A stretch of DNA of 64,000 nucleotides, taken from the NCBI RefSeq assembly GCF_039634785.1, contig NZ_JBBIAB010000001.1, positions 1 through 64,000 on the forward strand, read 5' to 3'. Origin of the DNA: Tistrella mobilis. GTDB taxonomy: Bacteria > Pseudomonadota > Alphaproteobacteria > Tistrellales > Tistrellaceae. Under the pieces are notes generated by a model. It made no database searches. It saw only the letters and a program-made list of their open reading frames with translations, and had not been told where the DNA came from. Positions 18,345-27,626 of this stretch are shown piece after piece. Made by a program: the position numbers and the translations under genes. Numbering within the stretch: the stretch's first letter is position 1; the number at the start of each line of letters is the position of its first letter.

Positions 18345-18827
18345 TCAGGCGCCGAACAGCCTGTGATCCCAGAAAACCGGATGGTGCAGGCCGGCCGTGA
18401 TCGTCCGGAACTGCGGATGGGCCGGATTGATCAGGATGTTGTGGTCGAGCCGCGCGACCACACTGGGCACGATCAGCACCGCGCTCCGCCGTTCGCGGCT
18501 CCAGGCTTCGCCAAAGCGACGGCTGACGACGGGTGGCATGGCGTCCCAGCCGGGCCAGGCCTCGGGCGCAAACATCTCGTAGCTGGTGCCGGCAGGAATG
18601 GTGATTTCGATGAAATGCTGGTTCGGCGGCAGCCTGCCGCTGCCATGGACCAGCTTTTCAAGCAGGGCCGTCGAATAGTGCTCCGAAGCATAGATCACCG
18701 GGCTGCCGCGGGTATTCCATCGCCCGGGAGCGATGGTCGATCCGGTGGCATCGAAGATCGGCCAGGTTCCATCCGGATCCCCGATCCGCCAGGCACGGAG
18801 CGTTCGGTCAAGGATCTGCGCCGTCAC
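18345..18827 (-). CDS. RES-domain toxin (NAD+-degrading family)
   Basis: 160 residues from a GTG that overlaps the antitoxin stop by four bases (GTGA). The family name comes from conserved Arg, Glu and Ser. Here the N-terminal RAWRIGD, then PGRWNTRGSPVIYAS followed by ALLEKLVHG, supply the Arg and Glu, and the C-terminal NILINPAHPQF is the conserved NPxHP segment. Characterised RES toxins deplete NAD+ by phosphorolysis or hydrolysis and stop growth. It pairs with the upstream Xre/MbcA/ParS-type antitoxin. Residues and length are all intact, so it is probably active. It ends five bases from the Ivy-like gene, tail to tail. Confidence 0.88.
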   Translation of the reverse strand: MTAQILDRTLRAWRIGDPDGTWPIFDATGSTIAPGRWNTRGSPVIYASEHYSTALLEKLVHGSGRLPPNQHFIEITIPAGTSYEMFAPEAWPGWDAMPPVVSRRFGEAWSRERRSAVLIVPSVVARLDHNILINPAHPQFRTITAGLHHPVFWDHRLFGA

Positions 18828-19252
18828 GCGGCACTGCCGTATTTGAGCCGCCCCAGAATGTCGATCACCAGTTCGGCGCCGAACTCGCTGCGCAGCACCA
18901 CATCCACCGGAAGTTCGTCTTCCAGCATCGGATGCGGGCGAAACAGGAAGTCGCGCGCCGCCGCCTCGTCCCGCCAGACGTCGACGGCCGCGCTCCACAC
19001 CTTGGCCAGCCGTGCAACCCTGGTGCCCTGCTCTGGCGACAGCACCTTCGACGCCTTGCGACGCTCATACGTCGCCTTCGGCACCAGACGGTATTTGAAC
19101 CGGGCATCATCGGGCGCGACCAGCCGCACCACCCGCTCGAGCGTGTCGAGCGGCAGACCCTCCTCGATCCGGGCGATCAGGGCGAAGCCGGAGCCGACGG
19201 CGGGCGTCGTCGGCAGCCCCAGAACTTCTGCAACCTCGGTCATGCTGGTCAT
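18824..19252 (-). CDS. Xre/MbcA/ParS-type antitoxin of the RES pair
   Basis: 142 residues. The N-terminal half fits the degenerate Xre helix-turn-helix of this family, and the C-terminal MbcA/ParS/Xre toxin-binding domain includes RVARLAKVWSAAVDVW and the end LVIDILGRLKYG. ATG 19252 was chosen because AAGGA lies eight bases upstream; a second ATG three codons later is possible. It should bind the RES enzyme and repress its own operon. A near-perfect palindrome immediately upstream is the likely operator. The order antitoxin then toxin with GTGA overlap is the normal arrangement. Confidence 0.88.
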   Translation of the reverse strand: MTSMTEVAEVLGLPTTPAVGSGFALIARIEEGLPLDTLERVVRLVAPDDARFKYRLVPKATYERRKASKVLSPEQGTRVARLAKVWSAAVDVWRDEAAARDFLFRPHPMLEDELPVDVVLRSEFGAELVIDILGRLKYGSAA

Positions 19253-19259
19253 GGGATGA

Positions 19260-19301
19260 TCCTTCTCATACGAGACTCAAGATGGTCTCGCATGAGAAGG
19301 A
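19260..19301 (-). promoter_or_regulatory. Palindromic operator of the RES-Xre operon
   Basis: Two 17-base arms (19260-19276 and 19285-19301) are inverted copies with one mismatch, separated by eight bases (TCAAGATG). The left arm reads TCCTTCTCATACGAGAC and the right arm is its reverse complement apart from one G/A difference. On the coding strand, the inner arm ends in AAGGA, which is the ribosome-binding site of the antitoxin eight bases before ATG. Repressor binding would therefore cover the start region. There is no T-run, so a terminator for the upstream GDH gene is less likely. The repressor identity is inferred from position. Confidence 0.65.
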
Positions 19302-19324
19302 CATCAAGTGCGGCGACGTACCGG

Positions 19325-22300
19325 TCAGCCGCCGGCCAGCGCCGTCAGCCGGCGAGCCGCGACGATCAGCATCGCCAGCGTCACGTCGGGTGCCGACAGC
19401 ACTTCGTCGACCGCCGCGGCCGCGCGGCCAAGGGCCGCCGCTTCCGCCTCGGCCCAGACATCGACATCGCCCGCCGCATCGCGGGTGAAGATCGACTGGG
19501 TGGCCCGGCGCTGGACGCCGTAGAGGTCGTCGATGACGCTGCTGACCGCCAGCCGTTCCCAGGGATCGTCGACCACGATGGTGCGGGCGGCGTGGCGCAG
19601 GGCATGCAGGTGAAGCCGGGGGTCGACGGCATAATAGACCGGCGCCACCTTCTCCACCGGCAGGTCCAGGTTCTCGGACAGGGCGGTGAGATCGAAGACC
19701 GAGACCAGCGAGCCCAGCTGCGACAGGCAGACCGCCGCCCCCTCTTCAAGCCCGCCCGAGGTCAGCCTTGCGGCATCGGCGCCGATGGCCTCGGCCACCT
19801 CGGTCGGCAGCACCTGGGGAAGCACGGCCTGAAGGGCCGCCGCCGTCGGCTGGAAGCGGCCGATCACCTCGCCCACCGTGGCCGCCCGGCCGCCCCGCAC
19901 CAGCAGCCAGCGCATGGCCTGGGTCAGACGCCGCGATACCCGGTCGAGCGCATCGAGCCGCCGGTCGGCCGGCATCGTCGCCTCGGCCGCATCCAGCGCC
20001 GACCAGAGCGCCGGCAGGCCCAGGACGTCGCGGGCGACGACATAGGCCCGCAGGATCTCGGCCGGCCCCTGGCCGGTCTCGTCGGCCAGTTCGCGGGCGA
20101 GGCAGGGTCCGCCGCGATTGACCATCTCGTTGACCAGATGGGTCGCCAGGATTTCGGGCCGAAGCGGATGGGCCGCGATATGCTCGGGGAAGCGCGCCCG
20201 GATCGGCTGCGGGAAATAGGCCGCCAGATCACCGGCCAGCGCCGGATCATCCAGCAGCGGATCTTCCGCCACCTGATGGGTCAGCTCGATCTTGGCATAG
20301 GCGAGCAGCACCGCCAGTTCGGGACGGGTCAGCCCCAGCCCCTCGCGCGCGCGCCGGGCGAGTTCGGCCTCGTCCGGCAGGCGTTCGAGCGCCCGGTCGA
20401 GCCGCCCGGCCCGCTCCAGCCCGTGCAGCAGCCGGACATGACGGTCCAGCCGGCGCCCGGCCTCGCGACTTTCCACCGACAAGGCCTGGTTCTGCAGCTC
20501 GTTATTGGCAAGAACCAGGGCCGCCACTTCTTCGGTCATCCCGGCCAGCAGCAGATCCCGCTGCTTGCGGGTCATGTCGCCGGCTTCGAGCACGCGGCCG
20601 AGCAGGATCTTGATGTTGACCTCGTGGTCGGAGCAGTCGACGCCGCCGGAATTGTCGATGGCATCGGTGTTGATCCGCCCGCCATTCAGCGCGAACTCGA
20701 TCCGCGCCGCCTGGGTGAAGCCCAGATTGGCGCCCTCGCCCACCACCCTGGCCCGCAGCTCTGCGGCGGTGATGCGCAGCGCATCATTGCTGCGGTCGCC
20801 GGCATCGGCGTCACGCTCCTGCGAGGCGCGCACGAAAGTGCCGATGCCGCCGAACCAGAGCAGGTCGACCTCGGCCTTCAGCATCGCCCGGATCAGGGCC
20901 GAGGGCGTGATGCGGGTTTCGGCTATGCCGAGCAGGGCCCGGATCTCGGGCGTGGTCTCGACGGTCTTGGCCGCGCGGTCATAGATCCGCCCGCCGGGCG
21001 ACAACACCGCCGGGTCGTAATCGGTCCAGCCCGAGCGCTGGGCGGCGAAGAGCCGGGCCCGTTCGGCGAAACTCCGCGCCGGATCGGGGTTGGGATCCAG
21101 GAAGATGTGCAGATGGTTGAAGGCGCCGACCAGCTTCACCGAATCCGAGCGCAGCAGCCCGTTGCCGAAGACGTCGCCGCCCATGTCGCCGACGCCCATC
21201 ACGGTCACCGGGTCCCGCTGCACGTCGATGCCGGCCTCGCGGAAATGCCGCCGGACCGAAACCCAGGCACCGCGCGCGGTGATCGCCATCTTCTTATGGT
21301 CATAGCCGGCGGACCCGCCCGAGGCGAAGGCGTCGCCCAGCCAGAAGCCGCGTTCCTCGGCAATGCCGTTGGCGATGTCCGAGAAAGTCGCCGTGCCCTT
21401 GTCGGCCGCGACCACCAGGTACGGATCGTCGCCATCCCGCCGGTGCACACCCCGGGGCGGCACCGGCTCACCCGCCTTCAGATCGTCGGTGATGTCCAGC
21501 ATGCCGCCGACGAAGGCGCGATAGCAGCCGACCACCTCGGCCTGCAGCTCGGGCCGGGTCGCGGGCGGGCGCTTGACGATGAAGCCGCCCTTGGCGCCGG
21601 TCGGCACGATCACCGCATTCTTGACCATCTGCGCCTTCATCAGGCCCAGGATCTCGGTGCGGAAATCTTCCAGCCGGTCGGACCAGCGGATGCCGCCACG
21701 AGCGACACGGCCGCCGCGCAGATGCACCGCCTCCACCCGGGGCGAATAGACGAAGATCTCGCGGAACGGCCGGGGCGGCGGCAGGTCGGGCAGGCTCTGC
21801 CCGTCCAGCTTGATCGCCAGCACCGGCCTGCGGCCGCCATCTGCCTCGCGCAGATAGGCATTGGTGCGCAGCACCGCCAGCACCACGTCGCGATACCGGC
21901 CGAGGATCCGGTCCTCGTCCACATTGGTGACCGCATCCAGCCCCTGGGCGAAGGCCTCGACCAGCCGGTCGGCCTCTGCCTCAGCCGCGGCGGAGGCCTC
22001 CGCCGTCTCGTGGCGGGCAGGATCGAGCCTGGCATGGAAGAGCTGCACGATCAGCCGGGCAAGCTCGCCATGCCGGGCGAGGGTCTGCTCCACCGTGTTC
22101 TGGGCAAAGGGCAGGCCGATCTGGCGCATATAGCGATAGAGCGCCCGCAGGATCACCACCTCGTCGGCGGTGACGCCGGCGCGCAGCACCAGGGCATTGA
22201 ACCGGTCGTTTTCGACCTCGCCCCGCCAGACGCGGGCAAGCGTGTCCTCGAGCAGCGGCCCCAGCCGCGCCGGATCGACCGCGCCGCCCTGCTGGTCGAC

Positions 22301-24214
22301 CAGGCCGAAATCGTGCAGCCAGGCCCGGATGCCGCCGGCTTCCGCGTCCTCGATCGCATAGGGCTGCTCGTCGATCACCCGGAAGCCCAGATTCTCGATC
22401 ATCGGCAGCACGTCCGACAGCGCGATCGGCCCGCCGGGACGGCCGAGCTTCAGGCGCAGCGCCACCGAGGCACCACCGCCGACGGGGGTGTAGAAGGCAA
22501 TCGAGATCGCCTGCGGGTCGCCGGCCAGCGCCTCGAGCCGCAGCAGATCGGCGACCGCCTGTTCGGGGCCGAAACGTTCGGCATACAGCGCCGGCAGGCC
22601 GCGGCCGGTGCCGCGCCAGAGGGCCAGGCCCCGCTCTTCGCCCACCGCATCGATCAGCGCCTCGCGCAGCTCGTCGGCCCAGCCGCGCACCATGCGGGCC
22701 AGCCGGGCTTCCAGCGCCGCCGCATCGACCTGGGCCGGCTCGGCCTCGGGGTCGACCATCAGCACGAAACGCAGCCGCACCAGCGGCGCCTCGGACAGCT
22801 GCACCTCGGCCAGATCGGCGGTTTCCTCGGCGAGCGTGCCATGGGTCGCCGCTTCCAGTTCCGCGAGCACACGCCGCCGCAACCGGCTGTCGAAGGCGTC
22901 GCGCGGCACATAGACCAGCGCGCTCCAGAACCGGCCGAAGACGTCGCGGCGCAGGAACAGCCGCAGCCGCTGCCGCAGCTGCAGCTTCAGAATGCCGATT
23001 GCGGTCTCATAGAGATCGTCGGTGCCGATCTGGAGCAGTTCGTCGCGCGGATAGGTCTCCAGCACGTTGAGCAGCGACTTGGCGTCGTGGCTGCCGGGCG
23101 CGAAACCTGCCCGCTCTATGATGCCGCGCACCTTGCGACGGATCAGCGGAATGGCGCGGGGGTTGCTGTGATAGGCGGCAGAGGTGAACAGGCCCAGAAA
23201 CAGGCGCTCGCCCTCTACCCGGCCATCGGGGCCGTAGATCTTGACGCCGATATAGTCCATCGGCACCGCGCGATGCACCGTCGCGCGGAAACGCGACTTG
23301 GTGATCGTCACCGGCTCGTCGCCGAAGCTCTCGTCGCCATGGAGCGTGAAGCCGGCAAGGCCGCGGGGCCGTTCGCGACCGTCATCGCCGCCGGTCCCTT
23401 CCATCACGCCCAGGGTGCGCAGCACCTCCACCCGGCGCTGTCCCTGGCCATCGGCTTCCGAGAAGCGGCAGTCCTGGAACCCCAGGAAGGTGAAATTGTC
23501 GTCGCGGATCCAGCGCAGGAAGGCGGCATGCTCGCTGCGCAGATCCTCGGACAGAACCGCATCGGGCAGGCTCTCGACATCGGCGATGGCGCGGTCGATC
23601 TCGTCGCGCATCGCCTGCCAGCCGGTGACGGCCGCCGCCACATCGTCCAGCACCTCGACCAGCCGGCGCCTGACCTGATCCAGCGCCACCGCATCGGGGC
23701 GGCGGGTGACCTCGATCAGCATGAAGCTTTCGGCAACCGCCCGGCCGCCCGGACCCGCCGCTTCGTCACCGGCACCGCCCAGGCCCAGATAGCGGCCATC
23801 GGCATCCCGGCGGACGGTCAGGATCGGATGGATCAGGCCGTGCAGGGCCAACCCCATCTGGTTCAGCGCCGCCACCGTGCTGTCGACCAGGAAGGGCCGA
23901 TCGTCGGTGGTGACCATCACCACGCTGTTGCGGCTCTGCCAGCCATGGCGGTCGATGTCGGGATTGAAGACGTCGACCAGGGTCTCGCCCGCCGCCCGCC
24001 TGCGGGCGAAGGCCAGATGGCCGAGTGCGGCGCCCGCCAGGCGCCGTGGCCCGCCCGCCGGCAGCTCGTCGAGCCCCGCAGCGTAATAGGCCTTCACGAA
24101 CTCCATCGCCTCTCGGGCGTCTTCGGGTGCGAAGCGCGCCTCGATCAGCGCTGCGATCGCGTCCATCGGCACGGCTCCGGTGTCTTGGACACCAGCCTGA
24201 CTTGCCTCCGGCAT
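19325..24214 (-). CDS. gdhB: Large NAD-specific glutamate dehydrogenase (GDH-1600 type)
   Basis: 1,629 residues, the usual size for the L_180/1600-residue class that interconverts glutamate and 2-oxoglutarate plus ammonia with NAD+. GGGGAGG four bases before ATG 24214 fixes the start. The N-terminal third holds ACT-like regulatory domains (for example DDRPFLVDST). The catalytic core has GGIRWSDRLEDFRTEILGL, VPTGAKGGFIVK near residue 871, DKGTATFSDIANGIA, GYDHKKMAITARGAW and GVGDMGGDVFGNGLL. A long helical C-terminal domain follows. The enzyme usually works in glutamate catabolism, and arginine or aspartate can modulate it allosterically in relatives. It stands alone. The opposite strand stays open for most of its length, an effect of GC-rich codon bias. 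Confidence 0.96.
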   Translation of the reverse strand: MPEASQAGVQDTGAVPMDAIAALIEARFAPEDAREAMEFVKAYYAAGLDELPAGGPRRLAGAALGHLAFARRRAAGETLVDVFNPDIDRHGWQSRNSVVMVTTDDRPFLVDSTVAALNQMGLALHGLIHPILTVRRDADGRYLGLGGAGDEAAGPGGRAVAESFMLIEVTRRPDAVALDQVRRRLVEVLDDVAAAVTGWQAMRDEIDRAIADVESLPDAVLSEDLRSEHAAFLRWIRDDNFTFLGFQDCRFSEADGQGQRRVEVLRTLGVMEGTGGDDGRERPRGLAGFTLHGDESFGDEPVTITKSRFRATVHRAVPMDYIGVKIYGPDGRVEGERLFLGLFTSAAYHSNPRAIPLIRRKVRGIIERAGFAPGSHDAKSLLNVLETYPRDELLQIGTDDLYETAIGILKLQLRQRLRLFLRRDVFGRFWSALVYVPRDAFDSRLRRRVLAELEAATHGTLAEETADLAEVQLSEAPLVRLRFVLMVDPEAEPAQVDAAALEARLARMVRGWADELREALIDAVGEERGLALWRGTGRGLPALYAERFGPEQAVADLLRLEALAGDPQAISIAFYTPVGGGASVALRLKLGRPGGPIALSDVLPMIENLGFRVIDEQPYAIEDAEAGGIRAWLHDFGLVDQQGGAVDPARLGPLLEDTLARVWRGEVENDRFNALVLRAGVTADEVVILRALYRYMRQIGLPFAQNTVEQTLARHGELARLIVQLFHARLDPARHETAEASAAAEAEADRLVEAFAQGLDAVTNVDEDRILGRYRDVVLAVLRTNAYLREADGGRRPVLAIKLDGQSLPDLPPPRPFREIFVYSPRVEAVHLRGGRVARGGIRWSDRLEDFRTEILGLMKAQMVKNAVIVPTGAKGGFIVKRPPATRPELQAEVVGCYRAFVGGMLDITDDLKAGEPVPPRGVHRRDGDDPYLVVAADKGTATFSDIANGIAEERGFWLGDAFASGGSAGYDHKKMAITARGAWVSVRRHFREAGIDVQRDPVTVMGVGDMGGDVFGNGLLRSDSVKLVGAFNHLHIFLDPNPDPARSFAERARLFAAQRSGWTDYDPAVLSPGGRIYDRAAKTVETTPEIRALLGIAETRITPSALIRAMLKAEVDLLWFGGIGTFVRASQERDADAGDRSNDALRITAAELRARVVGEGANLGFTQAARIEFALNGGRINTDAIDNSGGVDCSDHEVNIKILLGRVLEAGDMTRKQRDLLLAGMTEEVAALVLANNELQNQALSVESREAGRRLDRHVRLLHGLERAGRLDRALERLPDEAELARRAREGLGLTRPELAVLLAYAKIELTHQVAEDPLLDDPALAGDLAAYFPQPIRARFPEHIAAHPLRPEILATHLVNEMVNRGGPCLARELADETGQGPAEILRAYVVARDVLGLPALWSALDAAEATMPADRRLDALDRVSRRLTQAMRWLLVRGGRAATVGEVIGRFQPTAAALQAVLPQVLPTEVAEAIGADAARLTSGGLEEGAAVCLSQLGSLVSVFDLTALSENLDLPVEKVAPVYYAVDPRLHLHALRHAARTIVVDDPWERLAVSSVIDDLYGVQRRATQSIFTRDAAGDVDVWAEAEAAALGRAAAAVDEVLSAPDVTLAMLIVAARRLTALAGG

Positions 24215-24374
24215 GTTTCCTCCCCTTCGGGCTCTTGCTGGAACGACATCCCGTCATGGGACGTCGACGGCCCGGTTAAGGGTGGTATCGAACGCCGTTC
24301 GACGCAAGCGCCGACCCGTGACGGATCAGCAGCAAGGCCGTGAATTTTCCACGAGAGTGGACAAGGCGTCCCGC

Positions 24375-25244
24375 TCAGCGCCGGAGCACCAGCAGATTGC
24401 CGCACAGGATCACCCCCGCCCCCGCCAGCATGGCCGGTGTGAGCAGCAACCCTTCGAACCCCCAGGAGAGCGCCAGGGCCACCACCGGTACCAGGGTCAT
24501 GGCATAGGCGGCCCGCCCGGGGCCGACACGCCGCACCAGATCGAAATAGATCAGGAAGTTGAGGCACGAGGCCGGCAGGGCCAGATAGGCGAGGCTCAGC
24601 CCATAGCGCCACGACCAGTCGAAGGCGAAGGGTGCCCCCTGAAGCAAAGCGACCGTGAGGGCGGTGACGCCGCCGATCAGCCCGCCCCAGGCGATGGCCG
24701 CCTCGGGTGCCAGCCCCTGCGCCTGATGGCGGGCGCCGATCACCGTGCCCAGCGCCGCCGCCACCGCAGAAACCGCTGCCCAGGCCAGCCCTTCCAGCGC
24801 CCGCGGCCCCTCGCCCAGCCGGGCGAGATCGGGGGCGAAGACCAGGGCGACGCCACCGATCCCCAGCGTCAGCCCGGCCAGATGACGACGGGTCAGCGAG
24901 GTGCCCAGCAGCGCCCGGCCGATCAAGCCGGCGAAGACCGACGAGGTGGAGAGCACCAGCGCCGCCGGGCCGCTGGGGATCAGGCGGACGGCACTGTAGA
25001 AGGCGACGAAGGCCAGCCCGTAAAAGGCGACGCCCTGCAGCACCGTCCATCGCCAGTCCGCCGCCGTCAGCCTGAGCCGGACGCCGCGGATATGCGCCCA
25101 GCCCATCATCAGCAGCCCCGCCGCGACCATGCGCCAGCCCACCGACACCACGGCCGGTACGGGCCCCGCCTGGAAGGCGGTGGCAAGCGCCCCGCCACCC
25201 CAGAGCAGGGCGGTGGAGATGAACAGAAGCGCGGTAACGCCCAT
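24375..25244 (-). CDS. DMT-superfamily (EamA) transporter
   Basis: 289 residues with ten predicted membrane segments arranged as two EamA repeats (about 1-135 and 150-288). WGGGALATAFQAGPVP at the start and PSGPAALVLSTSSVFAGLIG in the first repeat are typical of the drug/metabolite family, with GIGGVALVF closing it. Such proteins export amino acids, nucleosides or drugs; the substrate is not readable. It is monocistronic, upstream of gdhB on the same strand with a 160-base gap. Confidence 0.85.
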   Translation of the reverse strand: MGVTALLFISTALLWGGGALATAFQAGPVPAVVSVGWRMVAAGLLMMGWAHIRGVRLRLTAADWRWTVLQGVAFYGLAFVAFYSAVRLIPSGPAALVLSTSSVFAGLIGRALLGTSLTRRHLAGLTLGIGGVALVFAPDLARLGEGPRALEGLAWAAVSAVAAALGTVIGARHQAQGLAPEAAIAWGGLIGGVTALTVALLQGAPFAFDWSWRYGLSLAYLALPASCLNFLIYFDLVRRVGPGRAAYAMTLVPVVALALSWGFEGLLLTPAMLAGAGVILCGNLLVLRR

Positions 25245-25388
25245 GGCCCTGGAACCCTTGCGGGAATACGATCCGCAAATTCTATCCCGAAGCGCGCGCA
25301 GCGTACCAGGGCTTCCGCAAGACGCCTTCGCCGGCAGTCTTCGCGATGATTATCTGGTCACACCCACAAGAGCCGCCAGATGTGGGAT

Positions 25389-25422
25389 AAAAGAAAATGG
25401 GCTGATCGTCACCGATCAGCCC
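25389..25422 (-). terminator. Terminator downstream of tRNA-Gly
   Basis: A perfect ten-pair stem GGGCTGATCG/CGATCAGCCC with a four-base loop is followed on the minus strand by ATTTTCTTTT. It lies 25 bases past the tRNA 3' end and is the natural end of the tRNA transcript. The plus-strand side is also followed by GTTTCATTT, so it may work both ways. Confidence 0.85.
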
Positions 25423-25447
25423 GTTTCATTTGCGTTTCCGCAATCTC

Positions 25448-25522
25448 TGGAGCGGGAGAAGGGATTCGAACCCTCGACCCCAACCTTGGCAAGGTTGTGC
25501 TCTACCCCTGAGCTACTCCCGC
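25448..25522 (-). tRNA. tRNA-Gly, anticodon GCC
   Basis: On the minus strand the sequence starts GCGGGAGTAGCTCAGGGGT and ends GGTTCGAATCCCTTCTCCCGCTCCA, given here as its two termini. The seven-pair acceptor stem GCGGGAG/CTCCCGC is perfect, the TTCGAATC T-loop is normal, and the anticodon loop TTGCCAA exposes GCC. The CCA end is encoded. No integrase or duplicated tRNA end is seen nearby, so it does not act as an attachment site within this window. Confidence 0.96.
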
Positions 25523-25617
25523 CCGCTCCGTCAGGCAGCGTCGCTGCCGTCTGTGTGCGGGATAATATTCACGGCGGCGGCTGGCGCAAGAGGTTTTTTT
25601 CAGTTTGACGACGATTT

Positions 25618-26895
25618 TCAGACCGGGGCGTCGAGGGGCACCGGATGCAGCGACGGCCGCGCGTTGAGGGCGTCGCGATCGAAGCCGGCGATGTGCTTGT
25701 AATCGCCGATGATTCCGTTGAGTTCCGCCGCCGGCAGCACCTTTTCGATCGCCCTGAACCCGTCGGGCGCCCGCTCTTCGACCAGCTGCATCACCTTCTC
25801 GGGCCCGTTGGCCCGGTTGGCGAGCACGATGCGGGCGGTGGCGGGCCGTCGCTCCGCCTCGTAGGCGGCAAGCGCCGCATCGACATCGCCCATGGTCGCC
25901 AGCCGCCAGACCAGTGTGCGGGCATCCAGGATCGCCTGCGACGCGCCGTTGGATCCGATCGGGTACATGGGGTGGGCGGCATCGCCCATCAGCGTCACCC
26001 GGCCATGGGTCCAGGCCTCCAGCGGATCGCGATCGACCATGGGGAATTCGAACACCCGGATCGCGGCCCGAATGATCGCCGGCACGTCCAGCCAGCCGAA
26101 ATTCCAGCCTTCGAAGGCCGGCAGGAATTCCTCCAGCACGCCGGGCCGGTTCCAGTCCTCGCGCTCCAGCTTGCGCTCGGGCAGGTTCAGCTCGGCGATC
26201 CAGTTGATCAGCGAAGCCCCGCGCGCCGCGATGTCGGGATCGATCGGATAGCAGACGAATTTCTGATCCTGATGCCCGGCCATCACCATGCTGCGGCCGT
26301 CCAGATAGGGCAGAGCCTCGCTGACGCCGCGCCAGAGGATGCGGCCGTTCCATTTGGGCAGGCCCTCGTCCGGATGGAACTGCGCCCGCACCGCAGAATG
26401 GATGCCGTCGGCGGCGATGATCAGATCCGCGGTGTCGTGCCCGAGCGAGGCGCCGGAGGTGCGCGAGACCAGATCGATCCGCGCCCGGCCGTCGGCCTGG
26501 GTGGAGACGCGCGCGGCGGCATGATCGGTCAGCACCCGGTCGGCGCCCAGCCGGGCCCGCGCCGCCTCGAACAGCAGCATCTGCAGGCGACCGCGATGGA
26601 TCGAGTACTGGGGCCAGTTATACCCGGCGTCGCGGCCGCGCGCCTCGCGCCAGATTTCCTGCCCCAGCTTGTTGGTATAGATCAGCGTCGAGGTGGCGAC
26701 GCCGGTGCGGGCAAGCTCGTCGGCCAGGCCCAGCTCGGTCAGCTCGCGCACCGCATGGGGCAGCAGGTTGATCCCCACCCCCAGCGGCCGGATCTCGGGC
26801 ACCGCTTCATAGACCACGGTCTCGATCCCCGCGGCATGCAGGCTGAGCGCGGCCGTCAGCCCGCCGATGCCGGCGCCTGCAATGATGACCTTCAT
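25618..26895 (-). CDS. Flavin-dependent monooxygenase (PhzS/salicylate-hydroxylase-like)
   Basis: 425 residues from ATG 26895, which has GGAGGAGAGG just upstream; a longer open frame exists but is not needed. The FAD-binding GxGxxG is VIIAGAGIGGLTAAL (residues 3-17). A DG-type motif is in LIIAADGIHSAVRAQFHPDE, and the second FAD motif is LMGDAAHPMYPIGSNGASQ near residue 290. Class A monooxygenases of this kind hydroxylate aromatic or heteroaromatic acids using NAD(P)H and oxygen. It is divergent from the MarR gene and next to a TRAP transporter operon, so it probably oxidises the imported compound. The exact substrate is unknown. Confidence 0.85.
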   Translation of the reverse strand: MKVIIAGAGIGGLTAALSLHAAGIETVVYEAVPEIRPLGVGINLLPHAVRELTELGLADELARTGVATSTLIYTNKLGQEIWREARGRDAGYNWPQYSIHRGRLQMLLFEAARARLGADRVLTDHAAARVSTQADGRARIDLVSRTSGASLGHDTADLIIAADGIHSAVRAQFHPDEGLPKWNGRILWRGVSEALPYLDGRSMVMAGHQDQKFVCYPIDPDIAARGASLINWIAELNLPERKLEREDWNRPGVLEEFLPAFEGWNFGWLDVPAIIRAAIRVFEFPMVDRDPLEAWTHGRVTLMGDAAHPMYPIGSNGASQAILDARTLVWRLATMGDVDAALAAYEAERRPATARIVLANRANGPEKVMQLVEERAPDGFRAIEKVLPAAELNGIIGDYKHIAGFDRDALNARPSLHPVPLDAPV

Positions 26896-27128
26896 CGGAT
26901 CCTCTCCTCCCATCCCGCACCCTGGGCACCGGCTCGGGGCCGGGTGCATTGCGTGTTTCGGGACAGGATATATCCGTAGAATGTACGATGTCATTACAAT
27001 CCGAATTGACGATCATCCGCTCTACGAACTAATCTGAGGAAACCGGCGGAAAACCGGTTTATGGTGGCCGATGCACCGCCCCGGATCAGCGCAAGGCCAG
27101 CCCGGGGCCGGATCATCGGGAGACGGGA

Positions 27129-27626
27129 ATGACACGCGGACGGCGGACGACCTCCAGCGTCCTGCCGCGGCCGGCCGGCCGCGGTGACGCTTTCGAGCAA
27201 TGGCCGGAGGACGTTGAGTTCGGGGTGCTGCGCGAGCTGATGGGCTATGCGCTGCGCCGGGCCCAGATCGCCATCTACGAGGATTTCTTCGCCACCGTCG
27301 CGGATCTGGACATCACGCCGCCGATGTTCTCGTCGATGGTGCTGATCCGGAACAATCCCGGCCTCAGCCAGAGCCGGCTCGGCCGGGTGGTGGGCATTGC
27401 CCGATCGGGCACCATGGCGCTGGTCGACCGGCTGGAACGCGCCGGCTATGTCGAACGCCGCCCCACCCCCGGCGACCGGCGGGTCAACCAGCTGGCCCTC
27501 ACCCCGCATGGCGAGGAGGTGCTCGACGAGCTGATCCGGCGGATCCGCGCCCATGACGACCGGGTCTCGGCGCGGCTGAGCGAGGCGGAGAAGGTCACGC
27601 TCCGCGAACTGCTCGCGAGGTTCTGA
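27129..27626 (+). CDS. MarR family transcriptional regulator
   Basis: 165 residues. A winged helix-turn-helix spans about residues 55-125: LDITPPMFSSMVLIRNNPG, then SQSRLGRVVGIARSGTMALVDRLERAGYVERR, given in pieces, then PGDRRVNQLALTPHGEEVL. A 20-residue basic N-terminal tail precedes the dimerisation helices. MarR proteins usually repress a neighbouring transporter or catabolic operon and release DNA when an aromatic ligand binds. Here the gene lies between a divergent monooxygenase and a downstream TRAP operon, so it probably controls both. Its stop codon lies inside the first copy of a four-fold 27-bp repeat. Confidence 0.9.
   Translation: MTRGRRTTSSVLPRPAGRGDAFEQWPEDVEFGVLRELMGYALRRAQIAIYEDFFATVADLDITPPMFSSMVLIRNNPGLSQSRLGRVVGIARSGTMALVDRLERAGYVERRPTPGDRRVNQLALTPHGEEVLDELIRRIRAHDDRVSARLSEAEKVTLRELLARF

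Noticed and set aside
19260-19301. Palindrome as a terminator for the glutamate dehydrogenase gene
   Set aside because: There is no T-run on the minus strand, and the symmetry and overlap with the antitoxin ribosome site fit an operator better.
18932-24343. An 1,803-codon open frame opposite the NAD-glutamate dehydrogenase gene
   Set aside because: The translation is Arg/His/Gln-rich with no family match. It is the mirror of a GC-rich gene with strong third-position bias, and the sense gene is complete and recognisable.
25448-25522. tRNA-Gly as an integration site
   Set aside because: No integrase gene, no repeated tRNA 3' end and no change of composition are seen beside it.
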